From: Victivallales bacterium
GTDB taxonomy: Bacteria > Verrucomicrobiota > Lentisphaeria > Oligosphaerales > Lenti-02
Reading direction: 5' to 3'
DNA: 13,747 nt
Assembly (NCBI GenBank): GCA_018648945.1
Contig: JABGQJ010000143.1
Span: forward strand, 1 to 13,747
Shown here: positions 1-7,026 of the stretch, one piece after another
Layout: each line of letters opens with the position of its first letter
Position numbering within the stretch: position 1 is the first letter of the stretch
Program-made: the position numbers and the translations under genes
Notes under the pieces: generated by a model
What the model saw: only the letters and a program-made list of their open reading frames with translations
Databases searched by the model: none
What the model was told of the DNA's origin: nothing

Positions 1-34
1 GCAGCAATGAAATGGTTCCAGGCTCTCCCCCCAG

Positions 35-130
35 TCCGATTCGTCCGATCCGACGGATTCGTCCGATCCCCTCCCTTCCCCTTCCCACCCCATCATTCCA
101 CCATTCCACCATTCCACCACTCCATTCCCC
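35..130. repeat. Low-complexity region with two short tandem repeats
   Basis: This lies downstream of the minus-strand dehydrogenase gene. A 14-base word, GATTCGTCCGATCC, occurs at 38-51 and again at 56-69, a period of 18. Bases 39-45 and 52-58 can pair as a 7-bp stem with one G-T pair around a 6-base loop. Further right the plus strand is strongly pyrimidine-rich, with three perfect 8-bp units ATTCCACC at 95-118 and degenerate continuation to about 128. Open frames across it read as proline/histidine/serine-rich nonsense, so I see no gene here. Short simple repeats like these suggest replication slippage or a genome-wide minisatellite family; the latter is inference. The hairpin could help end the dehydrogenase transcript, but there is no T-run, so it is not called as a terminator. 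Confidence 0.6.
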
Positions 131-1111
131 CTACTCCATCGGGAATGTCAGCCCCCATTGGGCGCGGAGTTGATCCATCGTCTCAGCGATGCCCAGACTT
201 TCGCTCACCGGCATGTCGGGACTCTCCAGCAGGCCTTCGCTGAGACAGCGATGGACCTCGCGGATCTCGTACTCGAAACCATTGATCTCATGGGCCATGT
301 CCAACACCTCTGGCTCGTGCTTGGGCCGCGTCAATGTGGCCTTGGGGGCATTCCAGAAGTGTTCGACAAAGATCTGGCCGTCGGTGCCACAGATGCGGGC
401 GGTGTGGGGCGTGGAGGTGCGCACGGAGCAGAACAGCGTCGCCAATTTGCCCTCGGGATAGCACAGACTCATGGAAGCCTGTTCGTCCACCCCGGTGTCG
501 CCAATATGGGCAAAGCCAGTCGCGCTCGCCGCCGTCCCGAGGATCATGGAGGAGTAGGAGATGGTATAGACGCCCACATCGAGAAGCCCGCCGCCCGCCA
601 GGTCAGGATTCAGCAGGCGACTCTCGGGATCCCAGCCACAGCGGAAGCCGAAGTCGATGATCGCCGAACGCACGTCCCCGATCAATCCATCCGCCAACCA
701 CTTCCGCACGCCCACCGTGACCGGGAGGAACCGGGTCCACATGGCCTCCATGAGGAACTGGCCATTGGCTTGCGCGCAATCGCGCATCCGCTGCACCCCG
801 GCGGCGTTGATGAACATGGGCTTCTCGCAGAGCACACCTTTCCCTGCTTCGAGGCAGAGGCAGGCGTGGTCGGCATGTCCCACATGCGGGCTGGACACGT
901 AGACCATGTCCACGTCCGAGTCAGCCGCCAGTTCCGCGTAGCTGCCGTGGGCATTGGCGATGCCATGCGTTTCCGCAAAGGCGGCGGCGCGTTCCGCCGA
1001 GCGTGACCCCACCGCGATCACCTCTCCATCCGGCAGGGCAGCAACGGCGGCCGCGAACTTGTGAGAGATTCTGCCAGGGCCGAGAATGCCCCACTTGATC
1101 TGCTTGGCCAT
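131..1111 (-). CDS. Gfo/Idh/MocA family NAD(P)-dependent oxidoreductase
   Basis: This 326-residue protein is probably a cytoplasmic sugar or sugar-derivative dehydrogenase. The N-terminal Rossmann fold begins with WGILGPGRIS (residues 7-16), a glycine-rich dinucleotide-binding loop. The family signature EKP is at 96-98, inside GVLCEKPMF, and its lysine is normally catalytic. The C-terminal substrate domain has EAMWTRF (122-128) and GGGLLDVGVY (173-182), typical of the branch containing dihydrodiol and glucose-fructose-type oxidoreductases. The length is normal for the family. The ATG start is supported by AAGGAG (minus strand, 1120-1125) eight bases upstream. There is no signal peptide. The gene is divergent from the AraC-type regulator, which probably controls it (inference from arrangement). 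The substrate cannot be told from sequence. Confidence 0.93.
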   Translation of the reverse strand: MAKQIKWGILGPGRISHKFAAAVAALPDGEVIAVGSRSAERAAAFAETHGIANAHGSYAELAADSDVDMVYVSSPHVGHADHACLCLEAGKGVLCEKPMFINAAGVQRMRDCAQANGQFLMEAMWTRFLPVTVGVRKWLADGLIGDVRSAIIDFGFRCGWDPESRLLNPDLAGGGLLDVGVYTISYSSMILGTAASATGFAHIGDTGVDEQASMSLCYPEGKLATLFCSVRTSTPHTARICGTDGQIFVEHFWNAPKATLTRPKHEPEVLDMAHEINGFEYEIREVHRCLSEGLLESPDMPVSESLGIAETMDQLRAQWGLTFPME

Positions 1112-1148
1112 GGGAAGGGCTCCTTAGGGGGACGCGCAGTTGGGTCGC

Positions 1149-1176
1149 TTGATCCACTTGATAGATCAACGATACT
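1149..1176. promoter_or_regulatory. Candidate operator palindrome with overlapping araC-side promoter
   Basis: In the 85-bp gap between the divergent starts, TTGATC (1149-1154) is repeated inverted as GATCAA (1164-1169). A tighter palindrome, TTGAT-AG-ATCAA, lies at 1158-1169. On the plus strand TTGATC could be a -35 box, with GATACT (1171-1176) as a -10 box after a 16-base spacer; each matches four of six consensus positions. A regulator bound here could control both divergent genes. The symmetry is seen directly. The operator and promoter roles are inferred. Confidence 0.35.
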
Positions 1177-1196
1177 GCTGCAAGGGAACATCTCGA

Positions 1197-1847
1197 ATGC
1201 ATGAAATGGCCAAAAACATGCAAAATCCTGCTGTGGCGGATGGGATGGAGCACATCCAGCACATGTCCTTCCTTGTCGGCGAGGGAAGGAACTCGCGCGC
1301 CGCCCCGCACTGGGTGGAGTGGCTGCGTTGGCTCGCACGAGCTCCCGGCATCCGCGCGGTACACGTGGCCGACCGGCCGCAACGGCAGCGCGTCGAGGCA
1401 TGCCTCGCTCACGCCATCGAGGTGCGCCAAGGCCCGCTCCCTCGGCGGGAGGCTTTCGCGATGAACTCCCTGGAGGAGGCGTTGTTGCGCTGCGACATGG
1501 CCAACCCAGCCAACGCGACCGCTCAGCTTTCGGCCCCCGTCCGTGCCGCTCTGGCGTACCTTTGCGAGCATCTCGGTGACAGCGTGACTCTACCCAGACT
1601 GGCCCGCATTGCCGGCCTCTCGCGTTCCCGCCTGGCCCACGCCTTCCGCGAGCAAGTCGGCGTGTCCCCCATGCGCTACCTGGAGACCCGCCGCATCGCA
1701 CAGGCTCGCGAGTTGCTGCTGATGGCCGTTCTCTCCGTCGCGGAAGTCGCCGCCCGGGTTGGGTACGCCAACGCCTTCTACTTCAGCCGCGTCTTCTCCC
1801 GCCAGACCGGGATCAGCCCCAGCGCTTTCCGGAAGCAAGGGCGATGA
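1197..1847 (+). CDS. AraC-family transcriptional regulator, apparently lacking its N-terminal cupin domain
   Basis: This is a 216-residue DNA-binding regulator. The C-terminal half is a standard AraC/XylS domain with two helix-turn-helix units: residues about 132-150 (LPRLARIAGLSRSRLAHAF) and 180-205 (starting SVAEVAARVGYANAFYFSR), ending in GISPSAF. Upstream, PHWVEWLRW (37-45) and the helical stretch around NSLEEALLR match the linker and dimerisation part of E. coli AraC, whose equivalent is YWHEWLNW near residue 105. The arabinose-binding cupin that should precede it is missing, since only about 36 residues stand before the motif. The ATG at 1197 is preferred because AAGGGA lies nine bases upstream. 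A TTG at 1140 would lengthen the protein by 19 unlikely residues. It is divergent from the dehydrogenase gene and is likely its regulator. Confidence 0.88.
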   Translation: MHEMAKNMQNPAVADGMEHIQHMSFLVGEGRNSRAAPHWVEWLRWLARAPGIRAVHVADRPQRQRVEACLAHAIEVRQGPLPRREAFAMNSLEEALLRCDMANPANATAQLSAPVRAALAYLCEHLGDSVTLPRLARIAGLSRSRLAHAFREQVGVSPMRYLETRRIAQARELLLMAVLSVAEVAARVGYANAFYFSRVFSRQTGISPSAFRKQGR

Positions 1848-1856
1848 TTGGTTCTC

Positions 1857-1869
1857 GCGGGAGCCCCGC
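1857..1869 (+). terminator. Weak GC hairpin just after the araC-type gene
   Basis: GCGGG (1857-1861) and CCCGC (1865-1869) form a perfect 5-bp stem with an AGC loop, nine bases after the stop codon. No T-run follows, so this is at best a pause or a Rho-assisted end. It could also belong to the repeat cluster that begins just downstream. Confidence 0.18.
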
Positions 1870-1890
1870 ATTGCCACTCGCCAGCATCCA

Positions 1891-1943
1891 TGTCGCCAGA
1901 TCTGGAGTTCTCTGCGCACCGGGGCCCGCCGTGCCTAGCTGGT
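1891..1943 (+). repeat. GC-rich repeat element, direct copy 1
   Basis: This 53-base element begins TGTCGCCAGATCTGG and contains the core CACCGGGGCCCG (1917-1928). It aligns without gaps to 2026-2078 with 45 of 53 bases identical. Its left end holds the 10-bp perfect palindrome CCAGATCTGG (1896-1905). It lies in non-coding DNA between the regulator and the heme protein gene. It may be one member of a dispersed intergenic repeat family (inference). Confidence 0.6.
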
Positions 1944-1961
1944 TCCCGCGTATGCCAGACG

Positions 1962-1984
1962 GGTAGGTCCGCCGGGCCCCGGTG
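1962..1984 (-). repeat. Inverted partial copy of the same repeat
   Basis: Read on the minus strand from 1984 to 1962, this begins with the same 12-base core CACCGGGGCCCG and ends CCTACC. It matches the corresponding part of direct copy 2 at 20 of 23 positions. Lying between the two direct copies, it could pair with either one, giving alternative hairpins with 12-bp perfect cores in a transcript of this region. Confidence 0.5.
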
Positions 1985-2025
1985 GACGGTCTTTGGGCGC
2001 TGTTGCGCGGCCTGGGGCGTCTCTC

Positions 2026-2078
2026 TGTCGCCAGGTCTGTAATTCCCTGCGCACCGGGGCCCGTCGCGCCTACCTGGG
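2026..2078 (+). repeat. GC-rich repeat element, direct copy 2
   Basis: This is the second direct copy, 135 bases downstream of the first, with the core CACCGGGGCCCG at 2052-2063 followed by CGCGCCTACCTGGG. A weaker resemblance continues near 2150-2185 but was not scored. The long reading frame of the downstream heme protein stays open through this copy. The signal peptide places the true start after it, so the repeat is treated as non-coding. Confidence 0.6.
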
Positions 2079-2232
2079 AGGTGCCGTCGGGTGCGGTGCT
2101 GGTGGTGGTGCATATGGGCCGCCTGAGGCCCCCGCTTTGCGCCCGTCTTCCGCCAATCCCTTGCGCGCCGTGTTGCCGCGCGCTAGCGTTCGGACAATTC
2201 TGCTTTCCACTGATGGATGCTCTTCGGTTGCT

Positions 2233-5115
2233 ATGGATACACGCTCTCGACATAGGCTCTTGCGTGGAAGGCGAACAAGCCTACTCGCCATCATCGCTGT
2301 GGCGGCGATTCTCCCGCCGCTGCTTCCTTCCCAGGCCGCCGATGCGAACGCCACGCCGGTCAATCTGGCGCCGCAGGCGACGATCACGGCCAGTTCCGTG
2401 CACAGCGAGGGGTACAAGGCACAGAACGTAGCGGACGACGTGGTCCCCAGACCCATGAAACATGGTGACGTGGGGAAGGCCTGGTGTGTGAAGGGGAACC
2501 AGTTCCCGGGCGGCGTGAGCCTGACCTTCGTCTGGCCGGCGCCGGTCGAAGTCGCGGAGATTGTCTACTATGGTCGCACGGCCTGGCAGTGGGGGGAGAA
2601 CTGGAAGGACTACGAGGTCCGCGTGGGGCCGGAGGCGAAGCGCGTGTTGAAGGGGACGCTCAAGAGGGGACACGGGCCGCAGCGGATCAGGCTGGCGCGA
2701 TCCGCAAGTACGAAGGTCATCACGCTGTGGTTCACCAGTTCCCACGGTGGCTCAAACCCTGGTGCCTCAGAGATACGGATCTACTCGGCATCGCCGCCTG
2801 ATTCGGTCTTGGGCACGTTCCTCGCTGAAGCTCCCGTCCCGCCTCGTCGTGCTGTGCCAGATGCGAAGGTCCCCGAATCGGCTGCGCTCCGGGCCGCGCT
2901 CCTTTCCGGCGAGCTTGGTTTCACGCAACTCGTGGTGATCAAGCGCCAGGCAGTGAACCCAAGCCATGTCTATACGTACCATCAGGAAGGACTGAGAGCG
3001 GGCGGGGGGCTGTACCTCTACACGATGAATGGAGATGTCGGGGAGCTGAAGGAGTTGGTGGACTCCTCCGAGGGCATCGTCCTGGACAGCAACATCTCCT
3101 TTGACGGGAAGACCATGATGTTCAGCTGGAAGCGGCGCCTGTCCGGGACGTTTCAGATCTACACGATCAGCGTCGATGGCACCAATCTGCGACAGGTGAC
3201 CGACCACGAGTCCAACAACTTCAACTGTTGCTGGCTACCCGACGGCGGCATCGCCTTCCTGTCGGACCGGAAGCCCGCGTTCGCCTACTGCTGGACCACA
3301 ACCACCCCCATCCTCTACCGTTGCGCTGCCGATGGCAGTGACCTCGTGCGCCTGTCGGCGAACTACCTCAACGACTTCACCCCGTCCGTGATGGACGACG
3401 GGCGGATTCTCTACAGTCGCTGGGAGTACGTCGATCGGCCGGCGATTCCCATCCAGAGCCTGTGGACGATCAGCCAGGATGGCACGGGGTTGGCCGGTTA
3501 CTTCGGCAACCGGGTGCTGAGCCCCGCCACCTTCATGGAGGCGCGGGAGATCCCGGGCACCGGCAGAGTCCTCTGCGTCCTTACCTCCCACAACGGCCCG
3601 TGTCGCGGGGGGATCGGCATCATCGACCGCGCCAAGGGCAGCAACACGCAGGCCGCCATCACCAACCTCACCCCCGAGATCGGTGTGGGGCTGGTCAACC
3701 AGGGCAGCGGGAACAGCGTCAGGGGCCCCTACGAGAGTCCCTTCCCGGTCGATGACAGGCACTTCCTGGTGACCAGGGACGGCACGGTTCTCCTGCGTGA
3801 CTATGCGGGGAAGCAGCAAGTGACCATCCTCAGGAAGGAGGGACCGCTGGGCTACTACACCGCCCGCCCGGTCAAGGGCAGGCTGCGTCCGCCTCTGCGT
3901 GCGTCCACCATCGCCCGCGATTCCGGGCCCTGGGCGACACTCGTCCTGCAGGACGTCTACAGCGGGCTGGCGCCTCATGTGAAGCGAGGCGGGATCAAGT
4001 CCCTGGCGGTTGTGCAGGAAATGGAGAAGAGTCGGTTCGCCGACACGAAGCGCCGGGCCTTCGGCTTCCAGTTCCCTGTCGTGTCCTGCGGTGCCACCTA
4101 CGCGCCGAAGAAGGTCTGGGGATACGCGAAGGTCGAGGCGGACGGCTCGGCCCATTTCAAGGTCCCGGCGGGATTGCCGATCTACTTCATGGCGCTGGAT
4201 GAACATGGCAGGGCCATGCAGAGAATGCGGAGCTTCACCCACCTCATGCCGGGTGAACGGCAGAGCTGTATCGGGTGCCATGCGGACCGCAATCACGCGT
4301 CGCCGGGGAACACACGCAGACCGCTGGCCGCCCTGCGCCCCGCGCAGGAGTTGGAGAAGCCCAGGTGGGGAGTCAGGGGGTTCAGCTTCGCGCACACAGT
4401 GCAGCCTATCCTGGACAGGAACTGCGTTGCCTGTCACCGCCCTGGAAAGCGAGCCGGAGGCGTCGATCTCAGCGGCGACAAGACCGACTTCTTCAACGTG
4501 GCCTACGAGACGCTGGCACGCCAGGGCAAGCCCGGCCAGAACCCCTACACGAAATGGATACCCACCTTCAACGGCATGGAGGCCAATATTCTGCAGGTGA
4601 CGCCCGGGTATTGGGGATCGCCCGCCAGCAAACTGGCCGATATCGTCCTTTCCGGCCATCCCGACCGGAACGGGCAGAAGCGTGTTCATCTTGAGGAGAG
4701 CGACAGACGGACGGTCTTCGCCTGGATCGACCTCAATGTCCCCTACTACGGCACGGCGACCTCGCGGCACAACGATCTGCCCGGTTGCCGCCGCCTCTAT
4801 CCGAAGGCGCTCGACGCCGTCCTGCGGGACGTGGCCCAAAGGCGCTGCATATCGTGCCACAAGCAGGGCGTCCCTCGGCAGCCCTACGTGCGGGTCACCG
4901 GGATCGAGAACAACCGCTTCCTCCTGGCGCCCCTCGCCATCGCAGCGGGAGGAACGCAGGCATGTGGCAAAGCGGTGTTTGGGTCGAAGAGCGATCCTGA
5001 CTACCAGGCCATCGTCAAGACGTTTGGTGGGATTTCAGACTTGATGGCAACGACCCCGCGGATTGATATGGACAGGAATCAAGAGCCCGTCGTGGGACGT
5101 CCAGAAGGCAGATAA
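2233..5115 (+). CDS. Secreted HzsA-related multiheme protein with N-terminal discoidin-like domain
   Basis: This is a 960-residue exported protein. Residues 1-35 form a signal peptide: an arginine-rich start, the core LLAIIAVAAILPPLLP, then SQA before the likely cut. Residues 44-183 resemble a discoidin (F5/8 type C) domain, a fold that often binds carbohydrate. From about 232 the chain follows the hydrazine synthase alpha-subunit family: NPSHVYTYH near 242, propeller-like repeats such as SNISFDGKTMMFSW near 287, and the conserved block from GSAHFKVPAG to MRSFTHLMPGE. Three c-type heme motifs follow: CIGCH (679-683), CVACH (731-735) and CISCH (872-876). The ATG at 2233 was chosen for the signal peptide; the frame is open upstream from 1993. 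Function outside anammox bacteria is unknown. No HzsB or HzsC neighbour is present, so hydrazine synthesis is not implied. It overlaps the fucosidase gene by one base. Confidence 0.88.
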   Translation: MDTRSRHRLLRGRRTSLLAIIAVAAILPPLLPSQAADANATPVNLAPQATITASSVHSEGYKAQNVADDVVPRPMKHGDVGKAWCVKGNQFPGGVSLTFVWPAPVEVAEIVYYGRTAWQWGENWKDYEVRVGPEAKRVLKGTLKRGHGPQRIRLARSASTKVITLWFTSSHGGSNPGASEIRIYSASPPDSVLGTFLAEAPVPPRRAVPDAKVPESAALRAALLSGELGFTQLVVIKRQAVNPSHVYTYHQEGLRAGGGLYLYTMNGDVGELKELVDSSEGIVLDSNISFDGKTMMFSWKRRLSGTFQIYTISVDGTNLRQVTDHESNNFNCCWLPDGGIAFLSDRKPAFAYCWTTTTPILYRCAADGSDLVRLSANYLNDFTPSVMDDGRILYSRWEYVDRPAIPIQSLWTISQDGTGLAGYFGNRVLSPATFMEAREIPGTGRVLCVLTSHNGPCRGGIGIIDRAKGSNTQAAITNLTPEIGVGLVNQGSGNSVRGPYESPFPVDDRHFLVTRDGTVLLRDYAGKQQVTILRKEGPLGYYTARPVKGRLRPPLRASTIARDSGPWATLVLQDVYSGLAPHVKRGGIKSLAVVQEMEKSRFADTKRRAFGFQFPVVSCGATYAPKKVWGYAKVEADGSAHFKVPAGLPIYFMALDEHGRAMQRMRSFTHLMPGERQSCIGCHADRNHASPGNTRRPLAALRPAQELEKPRWGVRGFSFAHTVQPILDRNCVACHRPGKRAGGVDLSGDKTDFFNVAYETLARQGKPGQNPYTKWIPTFNGMEANILQVTPGYWGSPASKLADIVLSGHPDRNGQKRVHLEESDRRTVFAWIDLNVPYYGTATSRHNDLPGCRRLYPKALDAVLRDVAQRRCISCHKQGVPRQPYVRVTGIENNRFLLAPLAIAAGGTQACGKAVFGSKSDPDYQAIVKTFGGISDLMATTPRIDMDRNQEPVVGRPEGR

Positions 5116-6527
5116 TGGCCCAACCGAGAACTCCGGAAGAACGCCTCGCCGAATGGGCGCAGATGCATGCCGCCAAGGCCGACGCGTTGACCGCTTTCAA
5201 CGAAGCCAAGTTCGGCATGTTCATCCACTGGGGCCTCTACGCCATTCCCGGTGGTGTCTGGAAGGGGCAGCGCATGGAGGAGGATGGCGTCGGGCCAACG
5301 GTGGCCGAGTGGATCATGCGGCGCCGGTCCATCCCGAGGGCCGAATATGCGGAGTTGGCGGAGAGCTTCAACCCCGTGAAGTTCGATGCGGAGGAATGGG
5401 CCCAGATCGCCGCCGATGCGGGGATGAAGTACATGGTCATCACGTCGAAGCACCACGACGGCTTTGCCCTTTACGGCTCCAAGGTGAGCGACTTCAACGT
5501 GGTTGACGGCAGCCCCTTCGGGCGGGACGTGGTCGGGGAACTGCACGATGCCTGTGCCCAGAATGGCGTGCGGTTTGGCGTCTACTACTCCCACACCTTG
5601 GACTGGCATGACGGTGGCGATTTCGGACTGCAGTATACGACTGAGCCGACGGGTCTGAGGAAGATCGGCTCCAATGACTGGGATCCCTCGCCCAGGCCCT
5701 TCGACGACTACTTGCAGAACAAGTCCCTGCCCCAAGTGGAGGAGTTGGCCGAACGCTATCCGGACCTCTTCCTCGTCTGGTTCGATGGCGCCGGGTACAT
5801 CCCCGAGGAGAAGAGCCTGGACTTCTACCGGGCGATCTGCCGGCACGCGCCGCAGACGCTCGTCCAGTCCCGGCTCAGTAACGATGAACTCCCCCGCGAT
5901 CTGGGCGACTACCAGAGCGCCGGGGACAACCATGTGCCGGACCCCGAGGAACTGGGCAAGGCGTACTGGGAAACCTCCGGGACGATGAACAATTCGTGGG
6001 GGTACAGGAGCTACGACCACGACTGGAAGTGCCCCGTCGAAGTCCTTTCCTGGCTGATCGATGTGGTCAGCCGGGGCGGCAACTACCTGCTAAACGTGGG
6101 TCCCGATGGTGAGGGGTCCATCCCTGCGGAGAGTGTGCGAATCCTGCGCGAGGTCGGCAAGTGGCTCGGCGTCAATGGCGACGCCATCTACGGGACGCGC
6201 GCCTGGACCGTCTCCCGCGAGGGACCGACGGAGCTCACCCGCAAGGGCACGGGCCAGCGCGAGAAGCAGGGCTTCCAGGCGACCTTCGCCCCCCAGGATA
6301 TCTGGTTCACCAGGAAAGACTGGAACGTGTACGCCATTGCCCTCGCGTATCCTGAGGACCAGAGAGCCCTGGTATGCTCAATGAGGGATGTGCCAGTCGC
6401 CAACGTTCGCATGTTGGGATCGGACGCGCTTGTTCTCTGGGAGGAGACCCCAGAGGGGCTGCTCGTGCATCTCCCCGCCCAAGTCTCTTCCCATGGCTAC
6501 GCGCTGGGAATCGAGCTGGCTCAGTGA
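5115..6527 (+). CDS. Alpha-L-fucosidase, glycoside hydrolase family 29
   Basis: This 470-residue retaining exo-hydrolase should release terminal L-fucose from glycans or oligosaccharides. The (beta/alpha)8 domain shows KFGMFIHWGLY (32-42), KHHDGF (112-117), FGVYYSH (154-160) and LVWFDGAG. The aspartate of WFDG, D224, sits where the GH29 nucleophile is found. WETSGTMNNSWGY supplies E286, a possible acid/base whose assignment varies in this family. SRGGNYLLNVGPDGEG marks the end of the barrel, and the last 100 or so residues fit the usual beta-sandwich. No signal peptide is visible, so the enzyme is probably cytoplasmic and acts on imported oligosaccharides. The start overlaps the preceding stop as TAATG, suggesting translational coupling; GAAGG lies a few bases upstream. 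Confidence 0.95.
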   Translation: MAQPRTPEERLAEWAQMHAAKADALTAFNEAKFGMFIHWGLYAIPGGVWKGQRMEEDGVGPTVAEWIMRRRSIPRAEYAELAESFNPVKFDAEEWAQIAADAGMKYMVITSKHHDGFALYGSKVSDFNVVDGSPFGRDVVGELHDACAQNGVRFGVYYSHTLDWHDGGDFGLQYTTEPTGLRKIGSNDWDPSPRPFDDYLQNKSLPQVEELAERYPDLFLVWFDGAGYIPEEKSLDFYRAICRHAPQTLVQSRLSNDELPRDLGDYQSAGDNHVPDPEELGKAYWETSGTMNNSWGYRSYDHDWKCPVEVLSWLIDVVSRGGNYLLNVGPDGEGSIPAESVRILREVGKWLGVNGDAIYGTRAWTVSREGPTELTRKGTGQREKQGFQATFAPQDIWFTRKDWNVYAIALAYPEDQRALVCSMRDVPVANVRMLGSDALVLWEETPEGLLVHLPAQVSSHGYALGIELAQ

Positions 6528-6552
6528 GTAGCTCTGTCCCGCAATGGGGGCC

Positions 6553-6909
6553 TCAGTGATTCCGTCTGCGGCTGATCACCTCCACCGATTCGAGGTATCC
6601 GTCCTCAGAGAACTGGTACCGCAGGTCACGCCAGTGACTCCCGAGGAGCCAAAGCTGGAAGCCGTAGGTGTTCCTCTCGGATCTTCCGCCACGCACACTT
6701 CCCTCGTGCACGATGCGTGCGAGCAAGTCCGCAATCGCCCTGCACAGGTCCTCCTGATCTTCTTTCCTTTCTGTTCTGGTCCGGCCCTTCTCCCGTTCCT
6801 CCCGCTGTCCGTGGCGACCGATCCTCGTCTGGTTGATACAGCATATCCGGACGAGCCAACCAGACTCGGCTTTCAGATCGTGCGAGGGTGCCTCTCGCTG
6901 ACCACATGG
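6553..6909 (-). pseudogene. Possible gene remnant or unstarted small ORF
   Basis: On the minus strand, 118 sense codons lie between a TAG (6910-6912) and a TGA (6553-6555), with no ATG. The first usual alternative start is a TTG that leaves only 57 residues. The translation looks like real protein: a charged, probably helical middle (EDLCRAIADLLARIVHEG) and a C-terminal part rich in aromatics and acids (YGFQLWLLGSHWRDLRYQ, then FSEDGYLESVEVI). About two thirds of third positions are G or C. No family is recognised. It may be the 3' end of a decayed gene whose 5' part was lost. It could also be chance in GC-rich DNA. Confidence 0.3.
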
Positions 6910-7012
6910 CTAGACCGCAACGCCGCATGGTGCGGTTGACCCGGGTTCCGCCGGCCACTACATTTGTAAGTCTGTGTGATTGTGTATTTGACGATGGTGC
7001 TGGCGACGGCCT

Positions 7013-7018
7013 AGGAGG
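7013..7018 (+). promoter_or_regulatory. Strong ribosome binding site that fixes the GTG start of dprA
   Basis: AGGAGG ends eight bases before the GTG at 7027. It is the strongest Shine-Dalgarno match in the window. The protein downstream begins directly with the DprA N-terminal helix, so GTG rather than a later ATG is the start. Confidence 0.75.
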
Positions 7019-7026
7019 AGTGACGT

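Larger units (their letters stand above)
1848..2232. other. 385-bp intergenic region upstream of the heme protein gene
   Basis: I see no convincing gene here. The stretch holds the repeat cluster described separately and, nearer the downstream gene, ordinary GC-rich sequence. No good sigma-70 promoter stands out. GACAAT at 2193-2198 is a possible -10 box, but no -35 sits at the right distance. There is also no clear Shine-Dalgarno sequence before the ATG at 2233, in contrast to most other genes in the window. Confidence 0.6.
6528..7026. other. 499-bp intergenic region between the fucosidase gene and dprA
   Basis: No intact gene with a normal start is visible. The left three-quarters contain a protein-like minus-strand frame, described separately. 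The right end (about 6960-6990) is notably A/T-rich for this window and is where a promoter for the dprA unit would be expected. TTGTAA (6964-6969) and TATTTG (6985-6990) are poor -35/-10 candidates with a 15-base spacer. No T-run terminator follows the fucosidase gene. Confidence 0.5.

Noticed and set aside
7..243. 78-codon plus-strand frame at the left edge
   Set aside because: It translates pyrimidine-rich repeats into proline/histidine/serine runs and overlaps the end of the dehydrogenase gene.
1140..1196. TTG start for the AraC-type gene
   Set aside because: It would place the start inside the palindrome and promoter region. The ATG at 1197 has a better-placed ribosome binding site.
2150..2190. 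Possible third direct copy of the intergenic repeat
   Set aside because: Resemblance is limited to short GC-rich words and needs gaps; it is not distinguishable from composition.
1993..2232. 80-codon upstream extension of the HzsA-related protein
   Set aside because: The extension would bury the signal peptide, runs through a repeat copy and has no protein-like character. The ATG at 2233 immediately precedes the signal sequence.
3235..4860. Minus-strand open frame of 541 codons
   Set aside because: It is antisense to the HzsA-related gene. No motif is seen, and the plus-strand frame has three heme sites.
2233..5115. Evidence for anammox metabolism
   Set aside because: HzsA-related proteins are common outside anammox bacteria. 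No other hydrazine synthase subunit is nearby, and the Kuenenia Tyr heme-ligand position is not conserved here.
6544..6939. 131-codon plus-strand frame after the fucosidase gene
   Set aside because: It uses the same codon register as the minus-strand protein-like frame, which has the more natural composition. The plus-strand start lacks a ribosome binding site.
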